Assembly (NCBI GenBank): GCA_022842825.1
Contig: JALHOU010000022.1
Span: 2,044-34,839 of the forward strand
DNA from: Rubrivivax sp.
GTDB lineage: Bacteria > Pseudomonadota > Gammaproteobacteria > Burkholderiales > Burkholderiaceae_C
DNA length: 32,796 nt
Reading direction: 5' to 3'
Position 1 is the first letter of the stretch. Every line of letters starts with the position of its first letter. Made by a program: the position numbers and the translations under genes. Positions 8,479-16,511 of the stretch are shown piece by piece. The notes under the pieces were generated by a model. It ran no database searches. It saw nothing but the letters and a program-made list of their open reading frames with translations, and was not told the DNA's origin.

Positions 8479-10149
8479 ATGCCCTCCGACATCGAAATTG
8501 CCCAACTCGCCAAGATGCAACGCATCTCGAAGGTGGCGCAGGAACGACTGGCCATCGCCGACGAGCACCTGGAACCCTATGGCCACTACAAGGCCAAGGT
8601 CTCGCTGGAGTACCTGGACAGCCTGAAGGGCCGCAAGGACGGCAAGCTGGTCCTCGTCACCGCCATCAGCCCCACGCCGGCCGGCGAGGGCAAGACCACC
8701 ACCACTGTGGGCCTGGGCGATGCGCTCAACCACATCGGCAAGAAGGCCGTCATCTGCCTGCGCGAGCCCTCGCTCGGGCCGGTGTTCGGCGTCAAGGGCG
8801 GCGCGGCCGGCGGCGGTTACGCGCAGGTGGTGCCGATGGAGGACATCAACCTGCACTTCACCGGCGACTTCGGCGCCATCCAGCTGGCCAACAACCTGCT
8901 GGCGGCAATGATCGACAACCACATCCACCATGGCAACGAGCTCGGCATCGACGTGCGGCGCGTGACCTGGAAGCGCGTGCTGGACATGAACGACCGCGCG
9001 CTGCGCGACATCACCGTCAGCCTGGGCGGCCCGGCCAACGGCTACCCGCGGCAAGACGGCTTCGACATCGTCGTGGCCTCGGAGGTGATGGCCATCTTCT
9101 GCCTGGCCACCTCGCTGGACGACCTGAAGACGCGGCTGGGGAACATCGTCATCGGCCACACACGCGAGCAGAAACCGGTGACGGCGCGTGACCTCCAGGC
9201 CGACGGCGCCATGACGGTGTTGCTCAAGGACGCGCTCAAACCGAACCTGGTGCAGACGCTAGAGAACAACCCGGCCTTCATCCACGGCGGCCCGTTTGCC
9301 AACATCGCCCATGGCTGCAACTCGGTGATCGCGACCAGCGCCGCGCTCAAGCTCGCCGACTACGTGGTCACCGAGGCCGGGTTCGGCGCCGACCTGGGGG
9401 CGGAGAAGTTTGTCGACATCAAGTGCCGCAAGAGCGGCTTGCGCCCGAGCGCTGCCGTCATCGTGGCCACCGTGCGTGCGCTCAAGTACCACGGCGGGCA
9501 GGACCTGAAGACCATCACCGAGGAGAACGTCGATTCGCTCGCCAAGGGCATCGTCAACCTCGAGCGCCATGTCGACAACGTGCAGCGCAACTACGGCATC
9601 CCCTGCGTGGTCTCGATCAACAAGTTCAACACCGACACCGCCGCGGAGGTGGAACTGCTGCGCGCCCGCATGTCCAAGCTGGGCGTGCCGGTGGTGCTGG
9701 CCACGCACTGGGGCGAGGGCGGCAAGGGCGCGGCCGAACTGGCGCGGGTCGTGGTCGGCCTGTGCGAGAAACCCTCAACCATGAGCTTCGTCTACGAGGA
9801 CAGCGATACGTTGTGGGAGAAGATCAACAAGGTCGCGACCAAGATCTACCACGCCGGCGAAGTGACGGCCGACGCCAAGGTCCGGGCCCAGATCGCCAAG
9901 CTGCAGCAAGACGGCTATGGTCACTACCCCATCTGCGTGGCGAAGACGCAGTACAGCTTCTCCTCGGATGCCCAACTGCGCGGCGCGCCCGAGCGCCACA
10001 CGCTGAACATCCGCGAGGTCCGGTTGGCGGCGGGCGCGGAGTTCATCGTCATGGTGTGCGGCGACATCATGACCATGCCCGGGCTGCCCAAGGTCCCTTC
10101 CGCGGTGAAGATCGACCTTGTCGGCGGCAAGGTCGTCGGCCTGTTCTGA
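8479..10149 (+). CDS. fhs: Formate-tetrahydrofolate ligase
   Basis: The 556-residue enzyme interconverts formate plus THF and 10-formyl-THF at the cost or gain of ATP. Length is that of the family. The P-loop reads [16 protein letters not shown] near residues 66-81, and the family segments [18 protein letters not shown] and FVDIKCR are intact. ATG 8479 has GGAG 6 bp upstream and begins with the expected PSDIEIAQ. It lies 40 bp after fdhA, so the two are probably cotranscribed. With FolD (19347-20240) it links methylene-THF to formate, and with formate dehydrogenase to CO2 and NADH. It could also run in the assimilatory direction. Confidence 0.96.
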   Translation: MPSDIEIAQLAKMQRISKVAQERLAIADEHLEPYGHYKAKVSLEYLDSLKGRKDGKLVLVTAISPTPAGEGKTTTTVGLGDALNHIGKKAVICLREPSLGPVFGVKGGAAGGGYAQVVPMEDINLHFTGDFGAIQLANNLLAAMIDNHIHHGNELGIDVRRVTWKRVLDMNDRALRDITVSLGGPANGYPRQDGFDIVVASEVMAIFCLATSLDDLKTRLGNIVIGHTREQKPVTARDLQADGAMTVLLKDALKPNLVQTLENNPAFIHGGPFANIAHGCNSVIATSAALKLADYVVTEAGFGADLGAEKFVDIKCRKSGLRPSAAVIVATVRALKYHGGQDLKTITEENVDSLAKGIVNLERHVDNVQRNYGIPCVVSINKFNTDTAAEVELLRARMSKLGVPVVLATHWGEGGKGAAELARVVVGLCEKPSTMSFVYEDSDTLWEKINKVATKIYHAGEVTADAKVRAQIAKLQQDGYGHYPICVAKTQYSFSSDAQLRGAPERHTLNIREVRLAAGAEFIVMVCGDIMTMPGLPKVPSAVKIDLVGGKVVGLF

Positions 10150-10174
10150 ACCTCCAGGCCGCGCCTGTGAAGAC

Positions 10175-10211
10175 GTTTCTTTCGAGGCCGGCCGTTTCCA
10201 TTGGAAACGGC
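10175..10211. promoter_or_regulatory. Upstream activator dyad for the Rieske oxygenase operon
   Basis: The core GTTTCCATTGGAAAC at 10194-10208 sits in a perfect 10-1-10 palindrome spanning 10191-10211. A degenerate neighbour starts with GTTTC at 10175, about two helical turns away. The palindrome centre is about 80 bp upstream of the sigma54 -24 element, a normal distance for an NtrC-type activator site. Confidence 0.7.
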
Positions 10212-10280
10212 GCACGCTGCGGTGCGCGGCGGCCCGCATGGTATCCCCGTGCTGCCAAGGAGCAGGCGGCACGCCTACCA

Positions 10281-10297
10281 TTGGCACAGATCATGCG
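10281..10297 (+). promoter_or_regulatory. Sigma54 promoter of the Rieske oxygenase operon
   Basis: TTGGCACAGATCATGCG matches YTGGCACGRNNNTTGCW at 11 of 14 defined positions, including TTGGCAC and the GC at correct 12-bp spacing. The start of transcription would be near 10308, and the oxygenase alpha ATG at 10351 follows a strong AGGAGGT site at 10336-10342. Confidence 0.7.
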
Positions 10298-10350
10298 TTG
10301 AGTCGCATCAATCCACCCCACGCACTTTCCCAAGCAGGAGGTAACACGCG

Positions 10351-11568
10351 ATGGCTCGCAACTCTGCCCAGTGGCACGAAAAGCCGAAGTTCCCCAATTC
10401 GCACTTCGTCGATTCGCGCATCTACACCGACGACGCGCTGTTCCGCGAGGAGCAGGAGAAGATCTTCAACAAGACTTGGATCATCGCCTGCCACGAGAGC
10501 GAAGTTCCGAACGTCCACGACTACCGCACCTTCAACCACCCGGGCGGCGCCAAGCTGTTCGTCATGCGTGGCGACGACAACAAGGTGCGCTGCTTCTACA
10601 ACATCTGCCCGCACCGGGGCAACGCGCTGTTGTACGACCCGGTGGGCAACACCAAGCGCATCACCTGCATCTTCCACGCTTGGTCATTCGATGCCAAGGG
10701 CGCCTGCGTCGACATCTCGCGCGGCAAGGCCGGCTACCAGGACCGCTACGGCTGCGAAGACGCCGGCCTGCGCGAGGTGCGTACCGAAGTCGGCTTCGGC
10801 GGCTTCGTGTGGGTGGCGGTGGACGACGGCGCCTGCACGCTGAACGAATACATCGGCCCGGCGCTCGAACTGCTGGGCGACAACCTCAACGAACCGCTGG
10901 AGGTCTTCCACTACCACAAGGCCGTGGTGGAGACCAACTACAAGCTGTGGCACGACACGAACAGCGAGTTCTATCACGACTACATGCACTACTTCAATCG
11001 TGCCACCGGCATGCTGCAGCCGGGCTACTTCGACCGCAAATACACCGGCTACGCCAACGGTCATGCGTCGGTGGGCTCGATGTCGGTGAAGTACGACGCC
11101 TACGATGGCAGCAAGGCGCGCGCCGTGGGTTGGCCCGGCCTGGCCCCGGGCGGGTGGGTGCTGATAGATATCTTCCCCGGCATGACATACAACCTGCGCA
11201 CATCGGTGCTGCGCATGGATACCGCCATTCCCCTGGGGCCCAACAAGGTCGTGATCGAGTTCCGCGGCCTCGGCCTGAAGCGTGACACACCCGAGGAGCG
11301 CGCCGAGCGCATCCGCGACCACAACGTCATCTGGGGCCCGTTCGGGCGCAACCTGCACGAAGACCTGCTGGGGGTGTTCGGGCAGGGCGTGGCGATGCGT
11401 ACCGGCAGCGACAGCAAGTGGGTGCTGCATGGCCGCGAGGAGAACTCGACCATCCACGACGAGGTCGGAATGCGCCACTTCTATGGCGAATGGAGCCGTC
11501 GCATGGGGCGCGCGGCCTATGACCCGTATGGCGACAACAAGCTCGCCAAGCTGGAAAGGGCGGCGTGA
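10351..11568 (+). CDS. Rieske non-haem iron oxygenase, alpha (large) subunit
   Basis: The 405-residue hydroxylase large subunit would bind O2 and substrate at mononuclear iron. The Rieske [2Fe-2S] site is C86-P-H88 and C106-IF-H109, with 17 residues between the pairs. The iron site is in TNSEFYHDYMH: Glu206 at the bridging position usually held by Asp, then His209 and His213. That gives H-x3-H, whereas most of the family has H-x4-H. Asp338 in HEDLLGVFGQG is the likely carboxylate ligand. Together with beta, reductase and Rieske ferredoxin this has the component set of methanesulfonate monooxygenase, but MsmA is described with about 26 residues between the Rieske pairs, so it is not a classic MsmA. 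The substrate is inferred only from context. Confidence 0.9.
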   Translation: MARNSAQWHEKPKFPNSHFVDSRIYTDDALFREEQEKIFNKTWIIACHESEVPNVHDYRTFNHPGGAKLFVMRGDDNKVRCFYNICPHRGNALLYDPVGNTKRITCIFHAWSFDAKGACVDISRGKAGYQDRYGCEDAGLREVRTEVGFGGFVWVAVDDGACTLNEYIGPALELLGDNLNEPLEVFHYHKAVVETNYKLWHDTNSEFYHDYMHYFNRATGMLQPGYFDRKYTGYANGHASVGSMSVKYDAYDGSKARAVGWPGLAPGGWVLIDIFPGMTYNLRTSVLRMDTAIPLGPNKVVIEFRGLGLKRDTPEERAERIRDHNVIWGPFGRNLHEDLLGVFGQGVAMRTGSDSKWVLHGREENSTIHDEVGMRHFYGEWSRRMGRAAYDPYGDNKLAKLERAA

Positions 11569-12044
11569 TGGCCGCGCAGGACATGCAGGCCCGCGTGGCG
11601 GTCACCGAGTGCGTGCATCGCGCGGCGCTGGCGATGGACGCCAAGCAGTTCGCCGCCTTCTTCGCGCTGTGCGACGACACGTTCCACTACGCCATCACCG
11701 CGCACAGCCCCGAGATCCGCAAGGACATGATCTGGATGGAGCAAGACAAGAAGGGGCTCGAGACCCTGATCGGCAACCTGCCCAAGCACAACAGCGACCA
11801 TTCGCCGATCTCGCGCCACGTCACCGTCTACACGGTCGACTTCAATCCCGACGGCAGCGAGGCCAAGGTGGTCTCGGCCTTGCAGGTGTTCCGCACGGCG
11901 CTCGACGGCGGCGCGACCGAGCTCTTCGCGGTGGGCAAGATGTACGACACCGTTCGCCTGAGCGCCGCCGGCGCCCGCCTTGCGGACCGTCGCATCCACC
12001 TCGATACCCGCATGCTCGGCATCGGCTACCACGTGCCGTTTTGA
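11568..12044 (+). CDS. Rieske oxygenase beta (small) subunit
   Basis: The 158-residue protein has the shape of the ring-hydroxylating dioxygenase beta family (SnoaL/NTF2-like fold), a structural partner of alpha in alpha3beta3 hydroxylases. Recognisable parts are the DAKQFAAFFALCDDTFHYAI opening, the RHVTVYTVDF strand and the DRRIHLDTRMLGIGYH end. The ATG at 11568 overlaps the alpha stop as TGATG; a GTG one codon earlier is possible. The tight overlap supports coupled translation. No catalytic residues are expected in this family. It is among the shorter members. Confidence 0.85.
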   Translation: MAAQDMQARVAVTECVHRAALAMDAKQFAAFFALCDDTFHYAITAHSPEIRKDMIWMEQDKKGLETLIGNLPKHNSDHSPISRHVTVYTVDFNPDGSEAKVVSALQVFRTALDGGATELFAVGKMYDTVRLSAAGARLADRRIHLDTRMLGIGYHVPF

Positions 12045-12066
12045 AGCTGCGCGACGCCACGGCCCG

Positions 12067-13110
12067 ATGAAGATCCAGCTCAACGCCCGCAATCGCGCGC
12101 ATCTGTTCGAGGCGCGGGCGGGGGTGTCCGTTCTCGAGTCCGGGCTGGCCGGGGCCGTGAACCTGCCCTACGAATGCGGCAGCGGCACCTGCGGCACCTG
12201 CAAGGCCAAGCTGGTTGCCGGGGAGTTGCATGACGCCTGGCCGCAAGCGCCCGGCCGCAAGTACCTGAAGCAACCCGCGGACTTCTTGATGTGCCAGTGC
12301 CAGGCCCGCTCGGACCTGGTGATCGAGGTGGGCAGCTTCGTGCACTCGATGGACGCCGGTGCCTGCGTTCCGGCGGCGGCCCAGGGCGAGGTGGTGCAGG
12401 CGCGTCTGCTGACGCACGACGTGGTGCTTCTGGAGATCGAGCTGTCGCAGCCGATGCCCTTCGACGCGGGTCAGTACGCGCTGGTGCGCGTGCCGGGCAT
12501 CGACGGCTACCGGGGCTGGTCGATGGTGAACTACGCGCACCGGCCGCAGCGGTTGCAGTTCGTGGTCAAGCGCAAGCCGGGCGGTGCGGTGTCCGAGTGG
12601 TTGTTCGGCGGCGCCAGCGTCGTGGGTGCCCGGCTCGATCTGTTCGGCCCCATGGGCCACGCCACCTTTCACCCGCACCTGGGCAAGAACCTGCTGTGCA
12701 TCGCCGGGGGCAGCGGCATCGCCGGCATGATGTCGATCCTCAGCCGCGCGGTGCAGGAGGGTTACTTCGCGCAGTTCGATGGCCACGTGTGCTTTGGCGT
12801 GCGCACCATGCGTGACGCGTTCTTTCTGGAAGAGCTGGCGGCCCTGCGTCGCCAGGCGGGCCAGCGGCTGGCGGTGACCGTGGCCTTGTCCGACGCCGAG
12901 GTGCAGCCGGCCGAGGCGGCGGCCCACCCTGCGCTGCGCTTCGACCACGGCTACGTGCACGAGGTGGCCAAGCGCATGATGGACGGCCGCTTCGCCAATA
13001 CACGCGCCTACATCGCCGGCCCGCCGCCGGTGGTGGACGGCAGCATCCGCTTCCTGCTGCTCGAGGCCAAGCTCGCGGCAGATCACATCAAGTACGACAA
13101 GTTCAGTTGA
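12067..13110 (+). CDS. Oxygenase reductase: plant-type ferredoxin plus FAD/NAD(H) domains
   Basis: The 347-residue protein would carry electrons from NADH to the Rieske components. The N-terminal [2Fe-2S] domain (residues 1-95) has C37, C42 and C45 in ECGSGTCGTC, with the fourth Cys in FLMCQCQ. A ferredoxin-NADP+ reductase-like module follows: the FAD-binding RGWSMVN segment, then the nucleotide-binding LLCIAGGSGIAGMM. The C-terminal AYIAGPPPVVDG closes the NAD domain. The layout is that of benzoate/toluate dioxygenase-type reductases, which normally need no separate ferredoxin, yet a Rieske ferredoxin gene follows after 16 bp. The electron route could therefore be branched or three-part. Confidence 0.92.
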   Translation: MKIQLNARNRAHLFEARAGVSVLESGLAGAVNLPYECGSGTCGTCKAKLVAGELHDAWPQAPGRKYLKQPADFLMCQCQARSDLVIEVGSFVHSMDAGACVPAAAQGEVVQARLLTHDVVLLEIELSQPMPFDAGQYALVRVPGIDGYRGWSMVNYAHRPQRLQFVVKRKPGGAVSEWLFGGASVVGARLDLFGPMGHATFHPHLGKNLLCIAGGSGIAGMMSILSRAVQEGYFAQFDGHVCFGVRTMRDAFFLEELAALRRQAGQRLAVTVALSDAEVQPAEAAAHPALRFDHGYVHEVAKRMMDGRFANTRAYIAGPPPVVDGSIRFLLLEAKLAADHIKYDKFS

Positions 13111-13126
13111 ATCGCGCGGCAACCCG

Positions 13127-13855
13127 ATGAGCAAGACACTCGTGTGCAAGGTGGCCGATGTGCCGTTGAACGGCACCCACCGCGTCGACCTGCCCAGCGG
13201 CCTGAAGGTGCTGGTCGCCAACGCCGAAGGCAAGCTGTACGCCTACCCCGGCATCTGTCCGCACCAGGACGTGGACCTGGGCGAAGGCTTCTTCGATGGC
13301 AAGACGCTCACCTGCCACCAGCATCTGTGGCAGTGGGACATCCACAGCGGCAGCGCCGTCGGCTTGGCCGAGGCGCCGCTGGAGCAGTATGCGCTCGAGG
13401 TGCGCGGCGACGATGTGTTGATCGGCCAGGAGAGCGCGCTCAATGCGTGCGAGCTCTTCGTCGGCCTGCCATCGGTGTTGCTCGCGCGGCTGGACAAGCT
13501 GGCCACGCGGCGCGAGTACAAGGCCGGCGAGTACGTCTACAAGGTGGGCGACCCGGCGGAACACTTCCATGTGCTCGAGGCGGGGCGCGTGGAGTTCCTG
13601 ATCGGCCGCGACGAGCGCATGAGCGCGGCCGGCTTCATGCTGAAGAAGGGCGAGCTCTTCGGCTGGGCGGCGCTGCTGGAGAAGATGCCGCGTCGCATCG
13701 CCAGCGCCAGGTGCCACGAAGACTCTGCGGTGTTGTGCCTGAACGGTGCAGAAACGCTCAAGGTTCTGGAGTCCGCTCCCGAGTCAGCCTACGCCGTCAT
13801 GCGCAAGCTCTGCGCCACGATCACGAGATACCTATCTGTTGAAGGGGCGACATAG
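13127..13855 (+). CDS. Rieske ferredoxin fused to a cyclic-nucleotide-binding-fold domain
   Basis: This 242-residue protein joins two modules. Residues 1-103 are a Rieske ferredoxin with C44-P-H46 and C63-HQ-H66 sixteen residues apart, similar to small ferredoxins of multicomponent oxygenases. Residues 109-235 are a CNB/CRP-like beta-roll, with YVYKVGDPAEHFHVLEAGRV and the binding-cassette segment GELFGWAALLE followed by RRIASA. The Glu that normally contacts the ribose is replaced by Trp, while the phosphate Arg is retained. There is no helix-turn-helix, so it is not a CRP-type regulator. I infer ligand-gated or localised electron transfer to the oxygenase. The reading frame is continuous with no internal stop. 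Confidence 0.88.
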   Translation: MSKTLVCKVADVPLNGTHRVDLPSGLKVLVANAEGKLYAYPGICPHQDVDLGEGFFDGKTLTCHQHLWQWDIHSGSAVGLAEAPLEQYALEVRGDDVLIGQESALNACELFVGLPSVLLARLDKLATRREYKAGEYVYKVGDPAEHFHVLEAGRVEFLIGRDERMSAAGFMLKKGELFGWAALLEKMPRRIASARCHEDSAVLCLNGAETLKVLESAPESAYAVMRKLCATITRYLSVEGAT

Positions 13856-13941
13856 ACGTCGATGCATTCCCGGGCGCCATCCCAGAGCGGAACAACCGCC
13901 AACGCCCACGTTCCACCACTCACCACCCTGGAGGTAGACAA

Positions 13942-15054
13942 ATGAGTGTCCCTGTTTCCCGACGCCTGGCGTCGATGATGATGGCCTTCGCCGCAGTCGC
14001 GGCCCCGCTTGCCGCTGTCGCCCAAGACTTCGGCAAGCCCGGCGAACCGATCAAGCTGGTCGTCGGCTACCAGCCCTATTACGCGCAGGCCTGGTCGGCG
14101 GCGGTGATGCGTGGCAAGGAGATGTGGAAGAAGTACCTGCCACCGGGCTCGACGGTGGAGTTCCAGGTCGGTCTGCAAGGCGCCGTCATCGTCAACCAGA
14201 TGCTGGCCGGCAAGCAGCAGATCGGCTACATGGGCGACATGCCTGCGATCGTCTCGACCACCAAGCAGGAGGTGGCTGATGTGCGCATCGTGGCCACGCT
14301 GGGCCTGGGCAAGGACAACTGCAACATCTTCCTCACGCGCACCGATGCGCCGCAGTTCAAGAGTCCCAAGGAAGCGCTGGCCTGGCTCGACGGCAAGCAG
14401 GTTGCGGTGCCCAAGGGCAGCTGCACCGACCGCTACGCCCAGACCGTTTTCCGCAAGGAGAACATCAAGCCGGCGGCCTACCTGAACCAGAACATCGAGG
14501 TCATCACCAGCAACTTCAAGGCCGGAAAGCTGGACGCCGCGGTGGTGTGGGAGCCCACCGCGTCCAAGCTGGTGGATGAAGGCCTGGCCCGGCGCGTCGC
14601 CTCCGGCGCGAGTGTCGACGAGATCGACGGCGGCTTCATGGCCATGCGCTACGACCTGATCCAGGCCCGCCCCGATGTGGTCAAGGGCTGGCTGCAGGCC
14701 GAGCTCGATGCCCAACTCTTCATCGCCGACCCCCGCAATGCCGCCGAGATGGTGAAGCTGATCGCGGCGCAGACCACCGGCTTCTCCGACAAGGTCCTGT
14801 TCCGCGCCTACTACGGTCAGGCGCCGGCGGCGCAAGGCGGCACCGACGTGCGCAATTCGCTGGAGTACACGCTGACACCGGCCGCCATGGAGCTGATCAC
14901 GCGAGCCACCGCCTTCCTGTTCTCGGCGAAGAGCATCAACGTCGAGAAGCTGCGCCCGGAGGCGGTGATGCCGCAGTTCACGCAGGAGATCCTCAGGGAA
15001 CGCAAGCTGACGGCACCGATTGCGCAGGTGCGTTCGATGCCCGACCCGAAGTAG
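13942..15054 (+). CDS. Periplasmic substrate-binding protein, NitT/TauT (NMT1-like) ABC family
   Basis: The 370-residue protein has a signal peptide ending at AAVA before QDFG and then a NMT1/TauA-like fold with GEPIKLVVGYQPYYAQAW. This family binds sulfonates, nitrate, bicarbonate, riboflavin or thiamine precursors, so the ligand cannot be named from family alone. The segments GYMGDMPAIV and LDAAVVWEPTASKLV are typical of the ligand cleft. GGAGG at 13930-13934 precedes the ATG. It is the first transporter gene, 86 bp after the Rieske ferredoxin fusion, and a GC-rich hairpin follows it. It is the likely capture protein for the oxygenase substrate. Confidence 0.9.
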   Translation: MSVPVSRRLASMMMAFAAVAAPLAAVAQDFGKPGEPIKLVVGYQPYYAQAWSAAVMRGKEMWKKYLPPGSTVEFQVGLQGAVIVNQMLAGKQQIGYMGDMPAIVSTTKQEVADVRIVATLGLGKDNCNIFLTRTDAPQFKSPKEALAWLDGKQVAVPKGSCTDRYAQTVFRKENIKPAAYLNQNIEVITSNFKAGKLDAAVVWEPTASKLVDEGLARRVASGASVDEIDGGFMAMRYDLIQARPDVVKGWLQAELDAQLFIADPRNAAEMVKLIAAQTTGFSDKVLFRAYYGQAPAAQGGTDVRNSLEYTLTPAAMELITRATAFLFSAKSINVEKLRPEAVMPQFTQEILRERKLTAPIAQVRSMPDPK

Positions 15055-15078
15055 CGCACCCGCAGCAACGAAGGCCGT

Positions 15079-15102
15079 GCGGCGGCGCCCCGGCGCCGCC
15101 GC
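15079..15102 (+). other. Intercistronic GC hairpin after the binding-protein gene
   Basis: GCGGCGGCGCC and its exact reverse complement are separated by two bases, 24 bp after the binding-protein stop. There is no following T-run, so it is not a clear terminator. Such stems often stabilise the upstream message, so binding protein is made in excess over membrane components. Confidence 0.55.
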
Positions 15103-15143
15103 TGCGTGCCACGTCAGTGGACCGGACAGGACCAGAGGGGACT

Positions 15144-16511
15144 ATGAGTGAACACGCCGGCGCGCCCGACGAAGAGCTGATCGCGCTGCTCAAGCGCACG
15201 CTGCCGTTCAGTTCTGTCAGCGCGGAGATCCTCCAGCGCGTGGCGGCGTTGTCGCGCCGCGAGATCTTCGGCCCCGGGCGCAGGCTGTACAACGTGGGCG
15301 ACGCCTCCGACGATGTCTACGTGGTGCTGTCGGGTTCCGTACAGCACACGCTGGGCGCCGAGGTCGGAGCCAAGGACGCGCTGCGCATCCTGGTGCCCGG
15401 CGAGGTCTTTGGCTGGGCCGCGTTGCTGGAGTCGCAACCCGGGCGCCTGGCCACGGCCACCACGCTGGAGCGCTCGGAGCTGGTCCGCATCAACGGCGAG
15501 GCGCTGCTTGGCATCCTCGACGCCGACCCCGCGGCCGGCCAGGTGGTGATGAGCCGGTTTGCAGCCCTGATCAATACCGACTACACGGTGCCGGAAGCGC
15601 GTGCGCGCGTGCGCGGCGTGACCAGCGTTGCGCCGGCGGCGCGGCCGGCGACAGCGCCGCAGCGAGGCGCGATGAGCGGCCTGGCGCTCAACGTGTACCG
15701 CATTTCGCAGTGGCTGAAGAGCCCGCGGCCCTACTTCATGGTGCTCGGCTTTGCCATCTTTCTTGGCTTCTGGTACCTCGCGACCGAGGTCTGGCGCCTG
15801 CCGCGCTTCAAGGAGATGCCGGGCCTGACCGTGGTGCTCAAGGAGTGGCTCAACCCCGATCCGGTCTACGGCCTGTCGCTGCACTCGCCCGAGTACTACA
15901 CGCACATCTGGTTCAGCGTGCGTCGCGTGGCGCTGGCCTTCTTCCTGGCCACCGCGCTCGGGGTCCCGCTGGGGCTGTTTCTCGGCTGGTCGCAGAAGTT
16001 CCGCGAGTACGTCTTCCCTGTCTTCGAGACGCTCAGGCCGATCCCGATCCTGGCCTGGGTGCCGCTGTCGATCCTGATGTTCAAGCTGCCCGAGTCCTCG
16101 GTGCTGTTCCTCACGTTCCTGGCGTCGTTCTTCGCCACTGCCTTGAACACCATGCTGGGCGTGCAGTCCATCGACGAGTCGTACACGCGCGCCGCGTCGT
16201 GTCTGGGCGCCAGCAAGTGGCAGGTGTTTCGCCACGTCATCGTGCCCGGCTCGCTGCCCTTCGTCTTCACGGGGCTGCAGATCTCGGTGGGCGTGGCCTG
16301 GTTCTCGCTGGTGGCCGCCGAGATGGTGTCGGGCCAGTATGGACTGGGTTACGTCATCAACACCTCGTACACCGACGTCAAGTACCCGACCATCGTGATC
16401 GGCATGATCACGCTGGGCGCCGTCGGCTACATCACCAGCGCCATGGTGCGCATCGCAGGAGACCATTTGATGCAGTGGCGCGTGCGTGAACTCGCGTTGG
16501 GTGGCCGGTGA
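15144..16511 (+). CDS. CNB-domain/ABC permease fusion (NitT/TauT type)
   Basis: The 455-residue protein begins with a CNB-fold domain at residues 10-145 (RLYNVGDASDDVYVVLSGSV, then GEVFGWAALLE and GRLATA). A Pro/Ala-rich linker leads to an ABC permease from about residue 185. The permease has its EAA loop at RAASCLGASKWQ..HVIVPGSLP, which docks the ATPase. ATG 15144 with AGAGGGG just upstream is preferred over GTG 15117. An internal ATG at 15672 has GAGG 4 bp before it and would give a normal-sized 279-residue permease without the CNB domain. I infer that the cytosolic N-terminal domain could gate transport. The stop overlaps the next gene as TGATG. Confidence 0.88.
   Translation: MSEHAGAPDEELIALLKRTLPFSSVSAEILQRVAALSRREIFGPGRRLYNVGDASDDVYVVLSGSVQHTLGAEVGAKDALRILVPGEVFGWAALLESQPGRLATATTLERSELVRINGEALLGILDADPAAGQVVMSRFAALINTDYTVPEARARVRGVTSVAPAARPATAPQRGAMSGLALNVYRISQWLKSPRPYFMVLGFAIFLGFWYLATEVWRLPRFKEMPGLTVVLKEWLNPDPVYGLSLHSPEYYTHIWFSVRRVALAFFLATALGVPLGLFLGWSQKFREYVFPVFETLRPIPILAWVPLSILMFKLPESSVLFLTFLASFFATALNTMLGVQSIDESYTRAASCLGASKWQVFRHVIVPGSLPFVFTGLQISVGVAWFSLVAAEMVSGQYGLGYVINTSYTDVKYPTIVIGMITLGAVGYITSAMVRIAGDHLMQWRVRELALGGR

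Noticed and set aside
5535-8555. Very long open frame (about 1000 codons) antisense to fdhA
   Set aside because: It is a high-GC shadow of fdhA; the protein is His/Ala/Arg-rich with no family motif. Similar antisense frames over fdhB, uxaA, panB and the regulator were dropped for the same reason.
10191-10211. Palindrome as a terminator of fhs
   Set aside because: No T-run follows, and the same core recurs upstream of other operons with sigma54 promoters, so an activator site is the better reading.
10351-11568. Naming the alpha subunit msmA
   Set aside because: The Rieske pair spacing is 17 residues, not the longer spacing reported for MsmA, and the substrate is only inferred from neighbours.
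13127-13855. CNB proteins as CRP/FNR transcription factors
   Set aside because: None of the three CNB-bearing proteins has a helix-turn-helix after the beta-roll.
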